From assembly GCA_966095765.1 (NCBI GenBank), contig CBHTSZ010000001.1:124001-188000 (forward strand): a stretch of 64,000 bases of DNA, read 5' to 3'. This DNA is from CBHTSZ01 sp966095765. Its GTDB lineage: Bacteria; Patescibacteriota; Saccharimonadia; Saccharimonadales; Saccharimonadaceae. Below the pieces are notes generated by a model. The model ran no database searches. It worked only from the letters and a program-made list of their open reading frames with translations, and was not told where the DNA came from. Numbering within the stretch: position 1 is the first letter of the stretch; the number at the start of each line of letters is the position of its first letter. This document shows, in pieces, positions 8,182-16,272 of the stretch. Both the position numbers and the translations under genes were made by a program.

Positions 8182-8658
8182 ATGAGAATCATCGGCATCG
8201 ACCCGGGCACGGGTATCCTCGGTTTTGGTGTCATCGATATCGATGACAAGGGCGTCCACCTCGTTGATGGCGGCGTGATCAAGACGCCAGCACATACGCC
8301 ACTCGACGAACGGCTCGAAGAGATCTATGACGGCTTGACCGAAATCATCGCTGCAACGAAACCAACGGTGATGTCGATCGAAAAACTGTTTTTTGCTCGT
8401 AACGTGACAACTGCGATGAGCGTGTCGCACGCTCGTGGTGTCGCGATGTTGACTGGTCGTAAGGCAAAGCTTGAGATCGCTGAGTATACGCCGATGCAAA
8501 TCAAGCAGACGCTGACTGGGTATGGCAAAGCTGATAAAAAACAGATGCAAGAGATGGTGCGCCTCCAGTTGGGGCTCGCTGAAGTACCAAAGCCAGACGA
8601 TGCTGCCGACGCGCTCGCAGCTGCGATCACGCACTACCTGATGCAGCGTGTAAAATAG
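8182..8658 (+). CDS. ruvC: Crossover junction endodeoxyribonuclease RuvC
   Basis: RuvC is the dimeric nuclease that resolves Holliday junctions. The 158-residue product begins MRIIGIDPGTGILGFGVI, with the first catalytic Asp in IDPGTG. The catalytic Glu is in SIEKLFF, and the last acidic pair is in PDDAADALAAA. The length is normal. TATACT at 8170-8175 ends six bases before the ATG, favouring this start over a longer in-frame opening. It heads the ruvC-ruvA-methyltransferase-ruvB cluster. Confidence 0.96.
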   Translation: MRIIGIDPGTGILGFGVIDIDDKGVHLVDGGVIKTPAHTPLDERLEEIYDGLTEIIAATKPTVMSIEKLFFARNVTTAMSVSHARGVAMLTGRKAKLEIAEYTPMQIKQTLTGYGKADKKQMQEMVRLQLGLAEVPKPDDAADALAAAITHYLMQRVK

Positions 8659-8701
8659 ATCCTCCACCGAAACACAACCTTTTCGCGTATAATGAAAATA
8701 T

Positions 8702-9283
8702 ATGATCGCACATGTCGAGGGTAAGGTAGTTGAGAAGTTTGCAGGATCAATCATCGTTGATGTGCACGGAGTGGGCTATGAGGTCCAGGTAAGCCTGGGG
8801 GATTTTGAGGCGACACATCTCGATACTGAGACCAAGTTCCATACGTATCACCACGTTCGTGAACAGTCGCAAGAGCTGTTCGGCTTTTCGAGTCTTGCGG
8901 CCAAGAAACTCTTCGAACTGCTTATCACGGTGCAGGGGATCGGTCCGAAAGCTGCACTTGCTATCCTCAGTCTCGGGTCGGCCGAGCAGGTCCGAAACGC
9001 CATCGCTAACGGTGACGCGGCGTATATCACGAAAGCTTCCGGTGTTGGTAAAAAGTCAGCCGAACGCGTCGTTGTTGATCTCAGCGACAAGGTAGGGCTG
9101 CCGACACATTACGGCTCTACGGAACCTATTCAGACCGCCCTTGATACGAACGACGAAGCACTCGAAGCGCTCATGGCACTTGGCTACACACTCGCCGATG
9201 CAACAACTGCGCTCGATGGTATCGATCCAAAACTTCCAACCAACCAACGAATTACAGAGGCACTCAAAAGCCGTGGGAAGTAA
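8702..9283 (+). CDS. ruvA: Holliday junction branch migration protein RuvA
   Basis: RuvA binds four-way junctions as a tetramer and loads the RuvB motor. The 193-residue product has the N-terminal OB fold (MIAHVEGKVVEKFAGSIIVD), two helix-hairpin-helix motifs (LLITVQGIGPKAAL and ITKASGVGKKSAERVV), and a C-terminal RuvB-binding domain ending in RITEALKSRGK. The start lies eight bases after TATAAT (8688-8693). Its end overlaps the next gene by 11 bases. Confidence 0.96.
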   Translation: MIAHVEGKVVEKFAGSIIVDVHGVGYEVQVSLGDFEATHLDTETKFHTYHHVREQSQELFGFSSLAAKKLFELLITVQGIGPKAALAILSLGSAEQVRNAIANGDAAYITKASGVGKKSAERVVVDLSDKVGLPTHYGSTEPIQTALDTNDEALEALMALGYTLADATTALDGIDPKLPTNQRITEALKSRGK

Positions 9284-9881
9284 CGAACAGACACTTGGTG
9301 TTTATGAGCGTCACTTTGATCGCTATGTTGAGGGTACGGTACAGAAAACAGGTCTCGACCACTTTCAGGGACGATGGATAGCAGACATACTAGAGCGGAT
9401 CCCAAAGGACGGAAGTATCCTTGAGATCGGCTCAGCATTTGGTCGTGACGCCGCGTTCATGGAATCGCTTGGCTACCAGCCTGAGCTCAGTGATGCTTTC
9501 GATGCGGCAGTCGACTATCTCAATGAAAATGGTTTTAAAGCTCGCAAGCTAAATGTGCTCGAGGATGATATAGAGTCTGACTATGATCTAATCATCGCCT
9601 CGGCGGTCTTTTTGCATTTTACCGAGGAAGAGCTTCGCACCGTGCTGCAAAAGGTAAAAAACAGTCTGAAGCCTGGTGGACTACTCGCCTTTAGTGTCAA
9701 AAATGGTGACGGGGAAGAGTGGTCGGATCATAAGATGGGCGAAGCCCGGTATTTCCACTACTGGCGCGCACCTGAGATCGAAGCACTGCTACGAGAAAAC
9801 AAGTATAATCTTGAAGACGTACGCGAAAGCGACGATCATAAATGGTTGCATTTTATGTGCAGTCCACGGAAATCTGAATAA
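9273..9881 (+). CDS. Class I SAM-dependent methyltransferase between ruvA and ruvB
   Basis: A 202-residue Rossmann-fold methyltransferase. ILEIGSAFGRDAAFMESLGY is the SAM-binding glycine loop, YDLIIASAVFLHFTEEEL is motif IV/post-II, and LKPGGLLAFSVKNGDGEEW is motif VI. The target is unknown. GTG 9273, inside the end of ruvA, is the most likely start because it keeps the whole domain and couples translation. The frame stays open further upstream inside ruvA, but that is probably a shadow. The stop overlaps the ruvB start as TAATG, so expression is tied to the Ruv proteins. Confidence 0.82.
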   Translation: MGSNEQTLGVYERHFDRYVEGTVQKTGLDHFQGRWIADILERIPKDGSILEIGSAFGRDAAFMESLGYQPELSDAFDAAVDYLNENGFKARKLNVLEDDIESDYDLIIASAVFLHFTEEELRTVLQKVKNSLKPGGLLAFSVKNGDGEEWSDHKMGEARYFHYWRAPEIEALLRENKYNLEDVRESDDHKWLHFMCSPRKSE

Positions 9882-10897
9882 TGTCCATTGAACGAATCGT
9901 AGACACGAAACCACACGAAGACGACACCGAAGAGCAGCAGATCGAGGTGACGCTGCGTCCGCAGACGTTTGATGAGTATGTCGGTCAGGAGCGTCTCAAA
10001 CGAAACCTGCAGCTTGCGATCGATGCCGCCAAGAAACGTAGTGACCCGCTCGATCATATCTTGCTCTATGGTCCTCCGGGGCTCGGCAAAACGACCATGG
10101 CGACCGTGATCGCAAACGAGATGGGTACGAGCATCCGTGTGACCTCTGGTCCGGCGATCGAACGGCCTGGTGATCTCGCAAGTATTCTCACGAACCTGAC
10201 CGATGGTGACATCCTCTTTATCGATGAAATCCACCGTCTCAGTAGGGCGGTCGAAGAGGTGCTCTATAGTGCCATGGAGGATTACAAGCTCGATATCGTA
10301 ATCGGCAAAGGCCCAGCGGCACGTTCGATCCGGCTCGATCTGCCACGATTTACGGTCATCGGTGCTACAACCCGTACGGGTAGTCTGGCGGCGCCACTGC
10401 GTGATCGTTTCGGTCATCTCTACCGACTTGAGTTCTATACTCCTGAGGAAATTTCCCAGATCATCACGCGTGCTGCAAAGATTCTCGGCACCAAGATTCA
10501 TGATGAGTCGTCACAGATGCTCTCGACACGCGCCCGACTCACGCCTCGTATCGCGAACCGCCTCCTCAAACGTGTCCGTGACTATGCCGATGTAAACGGA
10601 GATGGCATCATCGATACCGTTATCACCCATCAGGCACTGGAGCTGCTCGAGATCGACGAACTTGGTCTCGATCCAGCCGATCGAAACCTGCTGACGAGCA
10701 TCATCGAGAGCTATCAGGATCGTCCGATCGGACTCAATACCATCGCGGCGCTGACCGGAGACGAAACAACGACGATCGAAGACTTTTACGAGCCGTACTT
10801 GCTACAGATCGGCTTTCTTGAGCGAACTCCACGAGGACGCCGTGTAACCGCCAAAGCCTACAGGCACCTCGATAAGCCATATAATCCGGAAAATTAA
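9881..10897 (+). CDS. ruvB: Holliday junction helicase RuvB
   Basis: RuvB is the AAA+ hexameric motor that drives branch migration with RuvA. The 338-residue product has Walker A GPPGLGKTT, Walker B ILFIDEIHRLS, sensor 1 around GATTRTGSL, the arginine-finger region APLRDRFG, and the C-terminal winged-helix DNA-binding domain with RTPRGRRVTAKAYRHL. Size and motifs are standard. The start codon overlaps the stop of the methyltransferase. Confidence 0.97.
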   Translation: MSIERIVDTKPHEDDTEEQQIEVTLRPQTFDEYVGQERLKRNLQLAIDAAKKRSDPLDHILLYGPPGLGKTTMATVIANEMGTSIRVTSGPAIERPGDLASILTNLTDGDILFIDEIHRLSRAVEEVLYSAMEDYKLDIVIGKGPAARSIRLDLPRFTVIGATTRTGSLAAPLRDRFGHLYRLEFYTPEEISQIITRAAKILGTKIHDESSQMLSTRARLTPRIANRLLKRVRDYADVNGDGIIDTVITHQALELLEIDELGLDPADRNLLTSIIESYQDRPIGLNTIAALTGDETTTIEDFYEPYLLQIGFLERTPRGRRVTAKAYRHLDKPYNPEN

Positions 10898-10912
10898 CGG
10901 TATACTGTAGGT

Positions 10913-11734
10913 ATGGATCCGAAAGCGCCAAACCTACCACCTACGCAGCCTCCGGAAAATGCCCCAAAGCCGGTCGCCTATGACCAGTATGGACAACCAC
11001 TCTACGCGCACCCTCCAGCTCCTCAGCAACAAGCCCAAGTGCAACCGCTCGGTCCTGAGGACGCTCGAAAGCAATCCGCTGAAACTGGCCAGCAACCCCA
11101 AGTCGTTTATATGACCCGTGCCGTTGATCCGCACGAACCAGAGATTACTCCTGAAATCAAAGCCAAACATACCGAATCACTCAAGCGCTACCCCCAACTG
11201 AACTTAAGTGATGGTGAGTACGTGATTAGCGCTATCAAGCGACATCCGATCGGCCTACTCTCTATCTGGGCTGTCGTGGGAGCTGCAATCTTACTGATCT
11301 TTATCGGTTTCCCGATACTACTCAGTAGCGGTTCATTCCTTGGTCGTAGTTTGTCGGCTGGGGCGATCATGAGCGGTGGACTGGTTCTCTTGTTTGCGGC
11401 AGTGCTTTTTGTGCTCGGAGGTATCATGGCAACTGTGGTCTACCAGGCGAATCGCTTTTACCTCACGAACGAGAGTGTCATCCAGCACATCCAGACCAGC
11501 CTGTTTTCTAAGAAAGACCAGACGATCAGCCTCGCTAACATCGAGGATGCAAGCTATCGACAACAGGGAATCCTGCAGACGCTCCTCAACTATGGAGCGA
11601 TCCGGCTCTCTACCGAAGGTGAAGAGACCACCTACCGGTTTAACTTTGTAGCAAATCCGAAAAAAGAAGTCGATAAACTAAATAATGCAGTTGAGGCGTT
11701 CAAGAACTTCCGCCCGGTCAGCGACGAAAACTAG
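10913..11734 (+). CDS. Membrane protein with bacterial PH (bPH2/YdbS-like) domain
   Basis: A 273-residue protein. Residues 1-60 are rich in Pro and Gln and probably disordered. Two membrane helices lie at about 115-140 and 150-180. The cytoplasmic C-terminal domain starts NRFYLTNESVIQHIQTSLFSKK and reads as a bPH2-type domain, with ISLANIEDASYRQQGILQTLLNYG, the usual link between basic strand and helix. The function of such proteins is unclear. TATACT at 10901-10906 ends six bases before the ATG. The neighbouring pilin gene is convergent and only three bases away. Confidence 0.75.
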   Translation: MDPKAPNLPPTQPPENAPKPVAYDQYGQPLYAHPPAPQQQAQVQPLGPEDARKQSAETGQQPQVVYMTRAVDPHEPEITPEIKAKHTESLKRYPQLNLSDGEYVISAIKRHPIGLLSIWAVVGAAILLIFIGFPILLSSGSFLGRSLSAGAIMSGGLVLLFAAVLFVLGGIMATVVYQANRFYLTNESVIQHIQTSLFSKKDQTISLANIEDASYRQQGILQTLLNYGAIRLSTEGEETTYRFNFVANPKKEVDKLNNAVEAFKNFRPVSDEN

Positions 11735-11737
11735 GCT

Positions 11738-12127
11738 TTAACGGTTCGTCTTAATAAAATCAGCCTCGCGCTCAAGATCGGCGCGAAGTGTGTATCCTGC
11801 ACAGATATCACCACCGTTGCAGCCAGTCGGCTCGTAGCGGTACTGGGAGGTCGGTTCACCTATAGAAACTCCTGCTGGATCTTTGAGAAGAGCCTTGTCC
11901 ATTGCTTTTAGCTGTACGGCACTGAGCGTCCGCGGGTAGCCTCCCAATGTAGGTTTAACGACTTCTTCTAGGTTGTAGTAGATGGCGTTGATAGCGGTCT
12001 TGCGATCTTGATCACGATGAATGATGCGAAGGTCTTGCTGCTGTTGAAAGAGCAGGGTGCCAACAACACCAAGAAAGGCAATCGCCACGAGCAGTTCAAC
12101 AACAGTAAACCCAGAAGATGCCTTCAT
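11738..12127 (-). CDS. Type IV pilin-like protein (prepilin)
   Basis: A 129-residue prepilin. After a short leader ending in Gly, the N-terminus of the mature protein is FTVVELLVAIAFLGVVGTLL, with the Phe+1 and Glu+5 of type III prepilin signals, followed by a hydrophobic helix. The C-terminal region has two Cys (C-N-G-G-D-I-C) likely to form a loop. It lies away from the main pilus cluster and may be a minor or competence pilin. A TACAAT box faces it about nine bases before the ATG. It diverges from recA. Confidence 0.85.
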   Translation of the reverse strand: MKASSGFTVVELLVAIAFLGVVGTLLFQQQQDLRIIHRDQDRKTAINAIYYNLEEVVKPTLGGYPRTLSAVQLKAMDKALLKDPAGVSIGEPTSQYRYEPTGCNGGDICAGYTLRADLEREADFIKTNR

Positions 12128-12184
12128 TGGTAACTATTGTAGCAAACGCGTATACTAGATATATACCGAAACGGAGGGAATAGT

Positions 12185-13222
12185 ATGGCTAAAAAGACTG
12201 AAAAAACAGCAGTTTCGACTGAAAAACCTGATACAGAAGGCAAACTAAAAGCTCTTGGGCTTGCTATGGACCAGATCACCAAGCAGTTTGGCGATGGTTC
12301 AATCATGAAGCTTGGTGAAGCGCACAAGGTTGACGTGGAACTGATCCCGTCTGGGGCGCTGTCTCTCGACCTGGCGCTTGGTGGTGGCTATCCAAAGGGT
12401 CGTATCATCGAAATCTATGGACCAGAAAGCTCTGGTAAGACAACGTTGACGCTACACGCGATCGCTGAAATCCAAAAGCAGGGCGGCACAGCTGCATTTA
12501 TCGACGCAGAACACGCGCTTGATCCAGCCTATGCCAAGAAGCTTGGCGTTGATACTGACAACCTGCTCGTGTCCCAGCCAGACAACGGTGAGCAGGCGCT
12601 TGAGATCGCAGAAACACTCGTTCGTTCAAACGCCGTCGACCTGATTGTCGTCGACTCTGTCGCAGCGCTCGTGCCGCAGGCTGAGATCGAAGGCGAGATG
12701 GGCGACAGCCACATGGGTCTTCAGGCTCGCCTCATGAGCCAGGCACTCCGTAAGCTCACTGGTATCATCAACAAGTCAAAGGCGACCGTTATCTTTATCA
12801 ACCAGATTCGTATGAAGATCGGTGTGATGTTTGGTAACCCTGAGACCACGACCGGTGGTAACGCCCTCAAATTCTATGCGTCTGTTCGTCTCGATATCCG
12901 TCGTATCGGTCAGATCAAATCAGGCGAAGATATCATAGGTAACCGCACCAAGGTCAAGGTGGTTAAGAACAAGATCGCCCCGCCGTTTAGGACTGCTGAG
13001 TTCGATATCATGTACAACGAAGGTATTTCACGTACCGGTGACGTGCTCGACCTCGCGGTTATCCACGGAATCGTCGGCAAGGCTGGCGCTTGGTTTGACT
13101 ACAAAGACAGCAAGATTGGCCAGGGCCGTGAAGCGACAAAGGTATACCTAAAAGAGAACGCAAAGGTTCTCGATGAAATCGAAAAGGCCGTGCGCCAAAA
13201 GGTCGCTGAAGCCGAGGTATAG
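12185..13222 (+). CDS. recA: Recombinase RecA
   Basis: RecA coats single-stranded DNA and carries out strand exchange. It also triggers LexA/UmuD cleavage. The 345-residue product has Walker A GPESSGKTT, the motif DAEHALDPAYA, loop L1 near EIEGEMGDSHMGLQARLMSQ, and loop L2 near INQIRMKIGVMFGNPETTTG. Unlike most genes here, it has a leader with a good Shine-Dalgarno GGAGG before ATG 12185, after TATACT at 12151-12156. This suggests strong expression. The MazG-like and recX genes follow at once. Confidence 0.98.
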   Translation: MAKKTEKTAVSTEKPDTEGKLKALGLAMDQITKQFGDGSIMKLGEAHKVDVELIPSGALSLDLALGGGYPKGRIIEIYGPESSGKTTLTLHAIAEIQKQGGTAAFIDAEHALDPAYAKKLGVDTDNLLVSQPDNGEQALEIAETLVRSNAVDLIVVDSVAALVPQAEIEGEMGDSHMGLQARLMSQALRKLTGIINKSKATVIFINQIRMKIGVMFGNPETTTGGNALKFYASVRLDIRRIGQIKSGEDIIGNRTKVKVVKNKIAPPFRTAEFDIMYNEGISRTGDVLDLAVIHGIVGKAGAWFDYKDSKIGQGREATKVYLKENAKVLDEIEKAVRQKVAEAEV

Positions 13223-13225
13223 GCG

Positions 13226-13546
13226 ATGAGCGCACCGCTTCAGGACAATCCAACACTCGCTGATTTCCAGGCGTATGCTGCACGCAAAATCAAAGAGCGT
13301 GGTTTCGATCAGGAAACAGTACAGGACAAATTTATGCTGCTGGTCGAAGAAGTTGGTGAGCTTGCAAAGGCTCTGCGACCGATGCATGGAGTAAAGGTGG
13401 CAGACGACTCAGCCGTTGGTGAGATCGAGCACGAACTTGCCGACGTGTTCTGGTTGGTACTCGCTATCAGTAACGGGCTCGGGGTTGATCTAGAACAAGC
13501 GGTTCGAGCCAAAGAGGCCAAGAACGAAGCACGTAACTGGTCGTGA
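13226..13546 (+). CDS. MazG-like nucleotide pyrophosphohydrolase
   Basis: A 106-residue member of the all-alpha MazG NTP pyrophosphohydrolase superfamily, which hydrolyses (d)NTPs to monophosphates and may remove damaged or excess nucleotides. The metal-binding signature is visible as LLVEEVGELAKAL and, after about 30 residues, EHELADVFWLVLAIS (E-x-x-E...E-x-x-D). It lies three bases after recA and overlaps recX by four bases (GTGA), so it is part of the recA operon. Confidence 0.85.
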   Translation: MSAPLQDNPTLADFQAYAARKIKERGFDQETVQDKFMLLVEEVGELAKALRPMHGVKVADDSAVGEIEHELADVFWLVLAISNGLGVDLEQAVRAKEAKNEARNWS

Positions 13547-14202
13547 AAATCACTGATATTTCAGTTCAGGCCCGTAACCCCGATCGTGTAAACATTTCGG
13601 TCGACGGTAAGTACCGTTTTTCATTAGATATTCTCCAAGTTACCGAGCTTGGCATAAAGCTAGGTAAAGAGTATAGCGAAGAAGAGCTCATCCAGCTGGA
13701 GGATGAAAGTCAGTTTGGGAAACTCTACGCCCGGGCGCTCGAGTACACGATGATGCGTCCGCATAGTGCCCGAGAAGTCCGTGACTATCTTTGGCGAAAA
13801 ACTCGTACGACTAAAGTCAAAGTACGCGGCACAAATGAGGTGCGCGAAAGGCCTGGGGTGAGTCAGGCGATTGCTGACCGTGTGTATGAGCGCCTCGTTG
13901 AGCGCGGATACGTAAATGATGAGAGCTTCGCTAGGTATTGGGTGGAGAACCGTCAGGCAACCAAAGGTATAAGTTCGCGAAAACTTATAGCAGAGCTACG
14001 CGCAAAGGGCGTCGAGCCGTCGATCATCGACGCAGCGCTGCAAAATTCCCCACGTGAGGAAAAAAGCGAGATACGGAAAATACTTGCAAAGCGACGACAT
14101 AAGTACGATGACGAGCAGAAACTTATCGCCTATTTGGCGCGGCAGGGTTTTGCCTACGATACGATCCGTGATGCCCTCGACGACGATTCGGATGATGAAT
14201 GA
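13543..14202 (+). CDS. recX: Regulatory protein RecX
   Basis: RecX binds RecA filaments and limits their activity. The 219-residue product has the tandem three-helix repeats of the family: ALEYTMMRPHSAREVRDYLW, then a repeat starting with V-Y-E-R-L-V-E-R-G-Y-V-N-D-E-S-F-A-R-Y-W, then LIAYLARQGFAYDTIRDAL. It starts with GTG at 13543, inside the stop region of the MazG-like gene, so the two are coupled. Its stop is directly adjacent to that of the convergent PRC-barrel gene. Confidence 0.9.
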   Translation: MKITDISVQARNPDRVNISVDGKYRFSLDILQVTELGIKLGKEYSEEELIQLEDESQFGKLYARALEYTMMRPHSAREVRDYLWRKTRTTKVKVRGTNEVRERPGVSQAIADRVYERLVERGYVNDESFARYWVENRQATKGISSRKLIAELRAKGVEPSIIDAALQNSPREEKSEIRKILAKRRHKYDDEQKLIAYLARQGFAYDTIRDALDDDSDDE

Positions 14203-14775
14203 TTATTCGGCGGGCGGTACGGTGCCGCCGCGGAATGGATTTACAAAAGCTTGACGGGCATCGTTAGCAGCCTGTTTGACTTCTTCGCGAACGGTCGGTG
14301 CCTGTACGATCATCAGCTTGTTATTCACTGAGATGATTTGTGATCGATGGATCGTATTACTCATCGTACTGAGGCTGCGAAGGAGTGACTGCTCGGTATA
14401 GATTTGCATGATTGTATAGTCGCCCGTTTCGATACTGTAGCCCGATACCTTACCTAGCTTTCGCTTGTGCTCGTCAACAACCTTGAGGCCGATCAACTCA
14501 AAATCGAAATCGATGATTTCCTGGAGACGTACCAGTCCTTCGAGCGACATGAGCTTATCAGCGTCATCTACGATGATACCGATGTCGCTTAGTTCGCGGA
14601 TGTCGCTCGGGTGCAGGATGCTTGGTGATTCTTCGAGGCCTGCTCCCTCGACATAAAAAGCAGCGATAGTTAGCTGACGTGGGTCGACGATCACGGAAGT
14701 CGTTTCAGCAAGCTGTGTGCCAGTTTGCAGGCTCATGATCGGAACATCTAGCAAGCTTTCGATAGAAATAAGCAT
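14203..14775 (-). CDS. PRC-barrel domain protein
   Basis: A 190-residue soluble protein that seems to hold two PRC-barrel-like units: residues about 1-75 with SLQTGTQLAETTSVIVDPRQ, and about 75-150 with LIGLKVVDEHKRKLGKVSGY. PRC barrels are small beta-barrels found in RimM and photosynthetic reaction-centre subunits, often binding partners at the membrane or ribosome. The function is unknown here. TATAGT lies about six bases before the ATG. It sits next to the pilM-N-O genes and reads the same way, but has its own promoter. Confidence 0.65.
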   Translation of the reverse strand: MLISIESLLDVPIMSLQTGTQLAETTSVIVDPRQLTIAAFYVEGAGLEESPSILHPSDIRELSDIGIIVDDADKLMSLEGLVRLQEIIDFDFELIGLKVVDEHKRKLGKVSGYSIETGDYTIMQIYTEQSLLRSLSTMSNTIHRSQIISVNNKLMIVQAPTVREEVKQAANDARQAFVNPFRGGTVPPAE

Positions 14776-14792
14776 ACTTCTACTATAGCGAA

Positions 14793-15098
14793 CTATTCGC
14801 CAAAAGGATTCACCCGTCGGTCGGTCGGGATAGGGCTTGTGATCAGTTGCTGCTGGGTGTTGAGGTTGTTGATCTTTTCGATCGTTTCCGTATCGAAGCG
14901 GGCAGATTGGGTTTTGTTGAGTTTGTCAGTACGATACGCTTCGTCCGTGGGTTGGTAAAGGGCGAGGTTAAGACCGAGAATGGCACCGATCAGAACACAG
15001 AGGAATAGTACGAAATAGATAGTGCGGCTGTGTACGGCCAAGAATTTACCAATCTTTGCGAAATGCTCCTTGACGCTATTTAGAGAAGAGTTTTTCAT
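14793..15098 (-). CDS. Small pilus-operon membrane protein after PilO
   Basis: A 101-residue protein with one membrane helix (about residues 27-48, IYFVLFLCVLIGAILGLNLA) and an outward polar tail. Position and coupling (four-base overlap with the PilO-like gene) suggest it belongs to the PilM-N-O alignment complex, in the place where other bacteria have PilP. It lacks a lipobox and I see no sequence resemblance to PilP, so the role is inferred from place only. Confidence 0.6.
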   Translation of the reverse strand: MKNSSLNSVKEHFAKIGKFLAVHSRTIYFVLFLCVLIGAILGLNLALYQPTDEAYRTDKLNKTQSARFDTETIEKINNLNTQQQLITSPIPTDRRVNPFGE

Positions 15099-15682
15099 CG
15101 GACGTATACCTCAAGTGTCAGGGTTGGGCTGCTGATGGCATCAGCGGACTTCAGATCATTAGATATATTGATTTCAGTCACTTGCATCTTGGTTAAGTTA
15201 CGTTCTATCAGCTTTAGAAAACGAAGGTAATTACTGTATTGGACTGGGCTTTGAAGAGCGATGTTTGCAACCATCGTCTTAACTCCATTAACGGAACCAG
15301 CAGTTTTTTTTGTAGGCGTGACGGCTGTGCTGGCTGAAAAATCAAAACCAAGCACAGTTAGGCCTGATGCCGACGCGTACGAGGTAACGTCTTTAACGAT
15401 CTGATCCTGATATTCGTAGTACTTTGTATCTGCAACTATCGCTGCTGCACGCGCAACACTGTCTTTGTTCTTGTCTAGGGCGATGCGGATTTTCTGTGCG
15501 TTCTCGATACCTTGTTGATTAATGTCGCTGTCGATTTTTAGGTGATCGACTTGGATGACGTAACTAACAAGATGTTGGTGTACATAATAAGTGCCGTAGC
15601 CAATTCCACCGATGAGCAGTATGATCAATGCGTAAAAGGACCAGTGAACAACCATAACGGAAGAAACAGATGATTTGTTCAT
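15095..15682 (-). CDS. pilO: PilO-like type IV pilus assembly protein
   Basis: A 195-residue bitopic protein. It has a membrane helix at about residues 14-32, a coiled-coil stretch (IDSDINQQGIENAQKIRIAL), and a C-terminal ferredoxin-like domain in which QSPVQYSNYLRFLKLIERNL is the PilO-type helix. PilO pairs with PilN in the inner-membrane ring that aligns the pilus machine. Four-base overlaps on both sides place it in one operon with pilM and pilN. The call depends on architecture and order more than on motifs. Confidence 0.75.
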   Translation of the reverse strand: MNKSSVSSVMVVHWSFYALIILLIGGIGYGTYYVHQHLVSYVIQVDHLKIDSDINQQGIENAQKIRIALDKNKDSVARAAAIVADTKYYEYQDQIVKDVTSYASASGLTVLGFDFSASTAVTPTKKTAGSVNGVKTMVANIALQSPVQYSNYLRFLKLIERNLTKMQVTEINISNDLKSADAISSPTLTLEVYVR

Positions 15683-16272
15683 CGTGTACCTCCCGATGTT
15701 GTCTGTTTGGATAATTTCACATTGTAAGAGACCTCGTAAGGATAGCGAGCAGTGAGACCACTTAGACCGGATATATTATCCGGTCGTGTAGCGCTTGTGA
15801 TACTAACATCTTCAAACAAGACCGATTCCTCAAGTTTCGTCTTTAGCTCAAGCGCTTTTGCGTAGCTGTTGGTGCGTGCATCGAGTGTCATACCCCCCTT
15901 GGTTACAGCAGCAGCTCCACCAAGAGACAGGTTGGTGATGACGGTACCGTTCGGGAGGTCGCTGGCCAGAGTGATCAAGAAATCACTGTAGCTAATTTCC
16001 TTACTGAGAATCGCTTTAGCAACCTTAAGATTGTCGCGGAATACATCAGCTTCTTTCTCGACTTTTTCGTAGGTTTTTGACTGTTCAGATTGGGACTGTA
16101 ACTTTGCGCTCACAGCATGCTTCTCTTGGCTTACTAGCCAAAAACCTAGTCCGTAAATAAGTCCTATCAGGAGGCCAAGCGAGATAAGTGCAACCGCATA
16201 GTGTACGAGCATGACGTTAATGCGTGCGGCACGGATCGTACGTTTTTGTTCGGGGCTGATAAGGTTGATCAT
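15679..16272 (-). CDS. pilN: PilN-like type IV pilus assembly protein
   Basis: A 197-residue bitopic protein. It begins MINLISPEQKRTIRAARIN, the short cytoplasmic PilN segment that docks into PilM. A membrane helix follows at about 25-48, then a coiled coil and a ferredoxin-like domain with YSDFLITLASDLPNGTVITN. It overlaps pilM and pilO by four bases each. Confidence 0.8.
   Translation of the reverse strand: MINLISPEQKRTIRAARINVMLVHYAVALISLGLLIGLIYGLGFWLVSQEKHAVSAKLQSQSEQSKTYEKVEKEADVFRDNLKVAKAILSKEISYSDFLITLASDLPNGTVITNLSLGGAAAVTKGGMTLDARTNSYAKALELKTKLEESVLFEDVSITSATRPDNISGLSGLTARYPYEVSYNVKLSKQTTSGGTR

Noticed and set aside
8047..8754. 235-codon minus-strand frame across ruvC
   Set aside because: It is antisense to ruvC, with no promoter, ribosome site or recognisable domain.
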